Assembly: GCA_041750975.1 (NCBI GenBank)
Contig: JBGSYN010000098.1
Location: 44,957-108,956, forward strand
Reading direction: 5' to 3'
DNA length: 64,000 nucleotides
Source: JBGSYN01 sp041750975
Lineage (GTDB): Bacteria > Pseudomonadota > Alphaproteobacteria > Geminicoccales > Geminicoccaceae
In this document: in pieces, positions 59,728 through 64,000 of the stretch
Position numbering within the stretch: the first letter of the stretch is position 1
How the letters are laid out: every line of letters starts with the position of its first letter
Program-made: the position numbers and the translations under genes
Notes under the pieces: generated by a model
The model's database searches: none
Seen by the model: the letters and a program-made list of their open reading frames with translations, nothing else
Told to the model about the DNA's origin: nothing

Positions 59728-61247
59728 TTGCGATAGCCGCCGTTGATTTCCGTAAGCAATTCCTGACGATTGGTGACCCGGTTCCGAAAACCGATTTCGC
59801 TGTCCCGCACGACCGTCGGCGGGTTGAGCTTGCCGCCGTGATAGACTCGTCCGACCACGAACCGATTACCGCCCGGGAATGATGTCTGGTTCCATTCGAG
59901 ATAGTTGGCGCGTTCCGTCGGGGCGTAATTGCCGTTCTCCGGATGGACGTGGGTCAGGATCGATCCCTTGCCCGGCAGCGGCACGATGTAATTTCCGGCG
60001 CCGGCATTGTTCCCCTCATGGAAGTAATGGGTCGCATATTGACCCTGGGCGACCTCGCCCGAGCCGATGGCCATGAAGAATACCGTGGGCTCGGCGACCG
60101 AGCCGATCGCCGAATTGACCTTGATGCGGGATACCGTGCTCCAATAGTGAGTTTCGGCGATGCCCTCGGGCCCGCGATAGGCAGTCCGGCCTGTCGTCCA
60201 ACCCGGCACCGTGAAGAAATGCTGATAGCCCCCGGCGACGTCGGTGTTGCCCACATAGACATTGCGGACAGCGCCCGTCTTGATCACGAAATCGCTGTGC
60301 GAAACGTTCTTGCTGAACGACCCTCCATAATATCCGCCCCAGCCCACCGGAGCGTCCGCCTTGATCTTCCAGGCGTAGAAATCCATCCAGTTGCGCATCG
60401 CATTGGTGCCGGCGGAACCGCCGATCTGGAAGATGTCGCCGAAGCTGACCTGATTTGAGAGGATCTTCAGCTTCGACACATAGACGAAGGGGCGGGACAC
60501 TGGATTGGCATGAAGCTTGAACTGGAAGACCTTGGCCATGCCATAGACCTTCTTGCCGTTGGGCGTGGTCAGCCACCCTTGCGGCTTGACGTTGAAGGTG
60601 CCGCCGATCAGGTAGATGCCGCGGAAACCCTCAACACGAACCTCGAATATCTCGTCGACGACCTGGTTGGGTGCTACCAGCAGCAAATCCTGATTGCCGG
60701 GACCGTTGAAGGATTGGATGCCTTTCGGCTGTAGTTGTTCGATACGGAGATTGGCAAGCGGCTGTGGCGGCTTGAAGATCGAAGGGTAGATTGGAGCACC
60801 CTGGACGACCGGAATATCCGCTTTATCCGCGCCTGCGCCCGACGTTCCGCCGGAATTGGTCGAAGTCCCGCTACCGGAAGCCGCGACGTTGAACGCAAGC
60901 GCGTCGCTCCACTCTTGCCGCCGATCCCCGTTGAACGGCCGGACCTGCCAGGAATAGCGACCGGCTGCAAGTTGATCGAGCCGATAGCTGCATGCATTGC
61001 CGCTGGCGCAGCCGAAAGCGCTGGCCTGCCTTTTGGTGGCATAAGCGGATTGGCCGTTTTCCTTAAGAACTCGAAAAAGATAGGTCGAAGCGCCGGTCGC
61101 AGAGCGCCATCGAAATTCGGGATTGCTACTCGCGATGGAACCCGATGGCGCGATCAACTGTAGGCCTGCTGCTTTAGCGATTTCCGGAGAGATCAAGCAA
61201 ACGGTAAGTAATAAAAACGCTGCAGAATGAAGCACTATTGTACGCAT
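59724..61247 (-). CDS. Large secreted protein with beta-helix-like region, unknown function
   Basis: A 507-residue exported protein. The signal peptide (TIVLHSAAFLLLTVCLISPE) is followed by a fibronectin-III-like region (residues about 30-120, PEFRWRSATGASTYLFRVLK then YSWQVRPFN). A Ser/Gly/Thr linker (SGSGTSTNSGGTSGAGAD) leads to a long C-terminal beta-rich domain with short repeats (YLIGGTFNV, FVIKTGAVRNVYVGNTDVAG). It has no obvious catalytic motif. It lies next to gspD across a 492-bp spacer, so it could be a type II secretion substrate. I do not recognise a family with certainty. Confidence 0.7.
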   Translation of the reverse strand: MRTIVLHSAAFLLLTVCLISPEIAKAAGLQLIAPSGSIASSNPEFRWRSATGASTYLFRVLKENGQSAYATKRQASAFGCASGNACSYRLDQLAAGRYSWQVRPFNGDRRQEWSDALAFNVAASGSGTSTNSGGTSGAGADKADIPVVQGAPIYPSIFKPPQPLANLRIEQLQPKGIQSFNGPGNQDLLLVAPNQVVDEIFEVRVEGFRGIYLIGGTFNVKPQGWLTTPNGKKVYGMAKVFQFKLHANPVSRPFVYVSKLKILSNQVSFGDIFQIGGSAGTNAMRNWMDFYAWKIKADAPVGWGGYYGGSFSKNVSHSDFVIKTGAVRNVYVGNTDVAGGYQHFFTVPGWTTGRTAYRGPEGIAETHYWSTVSRIKVNSAIGSVAEPTVFFMAIGSGEVAQGQYATHYFHEGNNAGAGNYIVPLPGKGSILTHVHPENGNYAPTERANYLEWNQTSFPGGNRFVVGRVYHGGKLNPPTVVRDSEIGFRNRVTNRQELLTEINGGYRN

Positions 61248-61739
61248 TATCAACACCCTAGTCCAATACTAATAAAGAATGCGACGGCTTTTCTGCCTTC
61301 AAATGGAAGCTCTTTCAACAGCGATCGAAGCTTTTCCGGTCATTTCGCGTTGACGGCCGGTTCTTGAAGTGAGGCGGTGCTCTCTTACGCAAATGATCAA
61401 CCCAGAGGCGTCAGCTTTCCTCGATAGGATCGAGGTGTTTGGCGCGACGTTGCGAGGACTATACCTCAACTGCCTAACGCAACGGTTAATGGATCCACAT
61501 CACCGCGAATCTGAAATGAATGGCCGACTTTTGCGTCTACTATTTTGAGCGGGCTCGTAACGTGAGTGATCGGCGCAACACTCGCCACGCTTTCAACGGC
61601 AATAACAGATCATCCCTGGTCAATTTAAGGTAATTGTTGCAGGCTCTTACGCATGGACGCTGTCCATGCCATTAAGTCCGTTCTCCCATTGAATGTTCGA
61701 ACGAGGGAACATGCCTCTACTCCGGCGCCGAAAGCTGTC
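61248..61739. other. 492-bp spacer before gspD with two perfect hairpins
   Basis: No gene is seen. A perfect 7-bp hairpin is at 61419-61435 (cctcgat-agg-atcgagg) and a perfect 8-bp palindromic hairpin at 61651-61669 (gcatggac-gct-gtccatgc), the second 71 nt before the gspD ATG. Either could be an operator or leader structure. The divergent promoters of the secreted-protein gene and gspD must lie here. Confidence 0.5.
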
Positions 61740-64000
61740 ATGAGACTTGGTCTTTTCAGGTCTCGCTTGGTTGGCCTTATGGCGATGCTTGTTCTGGCAG
61801 GCTGTGATCGACCTGTGGGGCAATCGACCATCTCGCGCGAGCTGTCCGACGTCTCTTTCGCCGTGCCGCCCGGCGCGGAACGGCCCGACGTGTTATCGGA
61901 TCTGCCGATATCGGGACAGGCAGCCGTGAGACCGCAGCCGGAGATCTATCCTGCCACCGGCAGTCCGGCCACTGCCGGTAGATCCGGCACTGCCGCGACA
62001 AGACTTGCCGATGGCGTCCAGATCAATTTCGAGCGCGCCGAACTGCGCGAGGTCGTCAGGGTGATTCTCGGCGATATTTTGCAGGTCGCCTACACCATTG
62101 ACCCGGCCGTCGGCGGCGAAGTGACCATCGCCAGTTCAGCGCCGTTGCCGGAGCGTGATCTCCTGGCATTGCTCGAGAGCGTTTTGCAGATGAATGGCGC
62201 GGCCTTGGTGAGCGTCGGTGAGGGCTACGAAGTGGTCCCGGTTGAGCAGGCCTATGGTCGTGGCGAAATCCTGCCTTTGGGCGGCAGCCAGCCGCTCAGT
62301 GTTCGGCCTGGCTACGGTGTCACCGTGGTGCCGTTGCGTAACATCTCGGCCCAGGCAGCAGCGCAGTTTGCGCAGCCCTTGCTGCAGCGGCCGGAGGAAA
62401 TTCGTGTCGATGAAACCCGTAATATGCTCTTGATCGTCGGCGATTCCGCGGAACGGCAGAATGTCGTCGAAACGCTTGCAGATCTCGATGTCGACTGGCT
62501 CGCCGGGCGTGCGGTGGGTCTCTTTCCGCTCTCATCCGCCACACCCGAGGTGCTGATCCCGGAACTCGAGGCCCTGTTCTCGCCGCCTGCGACCAATCCC
62601 CTGGATACCTCGACGATCGCTTTCCTGCCGATGGCAAGATTGAACGCAATTCTTGCCATCGCTCCAAGCAACGATCAGCTGCGCGCGATCGAGCGCTGGG
62701 TACAACGGCTTGATCGCGGCAATGCTGCTGGCTCCCAATTTTACGTCTATCAGCTGCGCCACGTTCCCGCCGAAGCGACGGCGGCGATTTTGAATGAAGC
62801 TTTCTCTGATGCCACCGGGACTGCGGGCGATCCCAATCTCTTTACCAGCGGCCTTGCGGGCGAGGTTGCGGATCTCACCTCCGAGGAACTTGATCTGGAG
62901 ACGGCACAGAGCGGGCTTGGACCCGACCTTGGGGGTGGTCTTGAGGGAGGGCTGGGTGTCGCACAGGGCCTCGGGGCCATCAAGATCGTTCCCAATACGC
63001 AGAACAATTCACTTTTGATCCGCGCCGATCCGCAGACCTATCAGACCATCGAGGCGACCTTGCGGAGGCTCGATACCGCACCGCTGCAGGTGCTGATCGA
63101 AGCGACGATTCTGGAGGTTCAGCTTTCCGACGAACTTCGTTTCGGCGTGCAATATTTCTTCCAAAGCCGCGGCCTCGATTTCGGTTTCAATACCACAGTC
63201 GGGCCGGGCAATGTTGCAGCCAGCGCACTATCGCCCCTGTCGCCGGTGCCGGGCTTTAATTTCCTTTTCACCGGAGGCAACGATATCGTCGCCATCGATG
63301 CGCTGGACTCCCTGACCGATGTCAAGGTCCTGTCGTCACCCTCTGTTGTGGTGCTGGACAATCGTGAAGCGGTCCTGACGGTCGGCGACGAGGTGCCGAT
63401 CATCACGCGCACCGCGGTCAGCGTCGAGGATTCCACCGCTCCGGTCGTCAACAATATCGAATACCGCAATACCGGCGTCATCTTGCGTGTGAAGCCACGG
63501 ATCAGCTCCAACGCCGTGGTGGCACTGGAGATTGCCCAGGAGGTCAGCCGTGTGCTTGAGGGTGGCGCCGACGATCTAACGCCGATCATCCAGCAGCGCC
63601 GCATCACAAGCTCGGTCAATGTGCTTTCCGGCCAGACCGTCGTGCTCGGCGGCCTGATCGAGGATAGCGAGCTAACCAATCGCGACCGTCTCCCGGTCCT
63701 CGGCGATCTGCCCGGTATCGGCCCGCTGTTCGGTTCGACGCAGCTGGTCGATACCCGGACGGAACTCATCGTCTTCCTTACACCTCGCGTCGTTCAGAAT
63801 GCCTCGGATGCGCGGGACATCTCCGAAGAGCTCAGGTCCCGGATGCGCTCGATCCGGCCCAATGTGGAAAGACCCATCCAGGAACGTACGTCCGAGGAAT
63901 CGCCGCTGGGGCCGGCTCTCGAGCTGCCGCGGGACGCGCCACCTCCACCCCCGAGCGTGCCGAACGTCGAGCCAGCGCCAAACCCACCGACGCCGCTCAG
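61740..64000 (+). CDS. gspD: Type II secretion system secretin GspD, 3' end outside window
   Basis: At least 753 codons with no stop up to the window end. It begins MRLGLFRSRLVGLMAMLVLA, then GC: a lipobox (LAGC) at Cys22. This suggests a lipoprotein start with the outer-membrane ring. N-domains (VQINFERAELREVVRVILGD) lead to the secretin domain: VLSSPSVVVLDNREAVLTVG, then DEVPIITR and VVLGGLIEDSE. The tail is proline-rich (PRDAPPPPPSVPNVEPAPNP). Other gsp genes should follow to the right. Confidence 0.92.
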   Translation, partial: MRLGLFRSRLVGLMAMLVLAGCDRPVGQSTISRELSDVSFAVPPGAERPDVLSDLPISGQAAVRPQPEIYPATGSPATAGRSGTAATRLADGVQINFERAELREVVRVILGDILQVAYTIDPAVGGEVTIASSAPLPERDLLALLESVLQMNGAALVSVGEGYEVVPVEQAYGRGEILPLGGSQPLSVRPGYGVTVVPLRNISAQAAAQFAQPLLQRPEEIRVDETRNMLLIVGDSAERQNVVETLADLDVDWLAGRAVGLFPLSSATPEVLIPELEALFSPPATNPLDTSTIAFLPMARLNAILAIAPSNDQLRAIERWVQRLDRGNAAGSQFYVYQLRHVPAEATAAILNEAFSDATGTAGDPNLFTSGLAGEVADLTSEELDLETAQSGLGPDLGGGLEGGLGVAQGLGAIKIVPNTQNNSLLIRADPQTYQTIEATLRRLDTAPLQVLIEATILEVQLSDELRFGVQYFFQSRGLDFGFNTTVGPGNVAASALSPLSPVPGFNFLFTGGNDIVAIDALDSLTDVKVLSSPSVVVLDNREAVLTVGDEVPIITRTAVSVEDSTAPVVNNIEYRNTGVILRVKPRISSNAVVALEIAQEVSRVLEGGADDLTPIIQQRRITSSVNVLSGQTVVLGGLIEDSELTNRDRLPVLGDLPGIGPLFGSTQLVDTRTELIVFLTPRVVQNASDARDISEELRSRMRSIRPNVERPIQERTSEESPLGPALELPRDAPPPPPSVPNVEPAPNPPTPL

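Noticed and set aside
1..64000. Mobile elements, CRISPR arrays, tRNA or rRNA genes
   Set aside because: I looked in all gaps on both strands and saw no transposase, integrase, evenly spaced repeats, or tRNA-like cloverleaf with a T-loop; a tRNAscan-SE or Infernal run would be decisive.

Overview
The window is a high-GC chromosomal segment of an alphaproteobacterium. The evidence is gene order: glnD-murJ-trpS; nfuA-tsaB-rimI-mucR-miaB-phoH-ybeY-corC-lnt-metK-trmB; and rimP-nusA-ylxR-infB-rbfA-truB-rpsO-pnp. A Ros/MucR regulator and a SecA with a C-terminal zinc motif agree with this. The style fits the Rhodospirillales/Geminicoccales side of the class, but the sequence alone does not fix genus or order. 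I see no tRNA, rRNA, insertion sequence, phage, CRISPR array or integration site. The GlnD gene enters from the left edge and a GspD secretin gene runs off the right edge.

Region 1 (1-25.8 kb) is conserved housekeeping on the plus strand: nitrogen signalling, peptidoglycan precursor export, Trp-tRNA charging, Fe-S delivery, tRNA modification (TsaB, MiaB, TrmB, TruB), ribosome maturation (YbeY, RimP, RbfA, RimI), lipoprotein acylation, SAM synthesis, transcription elongation and RNA decay. Many genes overlap by 1-14 nt, so translation is probably coupled. A clear terminator follows mucR, a terminator-like attenuator hairpin sits just before rimP, and pnp has a leader with two hairpins.

Region 2 (25.8-48.9 kb) is the accessory part. 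A nitronate-monooxygenase-like enzyme with an added cysteine cluster and a secreted SH3 protein come first. Next is a TPP-riboswitch operon, thiM-thiE-thiD-(TakP-like TRAP binding protein)-thiZ-thiX-thiY, for thiamine salvage and precursor uptake. It is followed by a probable nucleobase-type catabolic locus: two isopenicillin-N-synthase-like 2-oxoglutarate/Fe(II) oxygenases around a LysR regulator, an alpha/beta hydrolase, an NMT1/THI5-like ABC importer, a CMP/dCMP-deaminase-fold deaminase and guanine deaminase. This is my best candidate for an undescribed pathway. A minus-strand group (MFS transporter, cytoplasmic gamma-glutamyltransferase, sugar-isomerase-like protein, acyltransferase) and a divergent metallo-beta-lactamase-like protein follow.

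Region 3 (48.9-64 kb) contains an AT-rich regulatory island with TTAACC and TAACTAT repeats, a GDSL autotransporter carrying a lipoprotein signal, secA, a parvulin, argJ, mutT, a Tat-exported DUF6134 protein, acylphosphatase, a phosphotransferase pair, an unfamiliar large secreted protein, and the start of a type II secretion locus (gspD).
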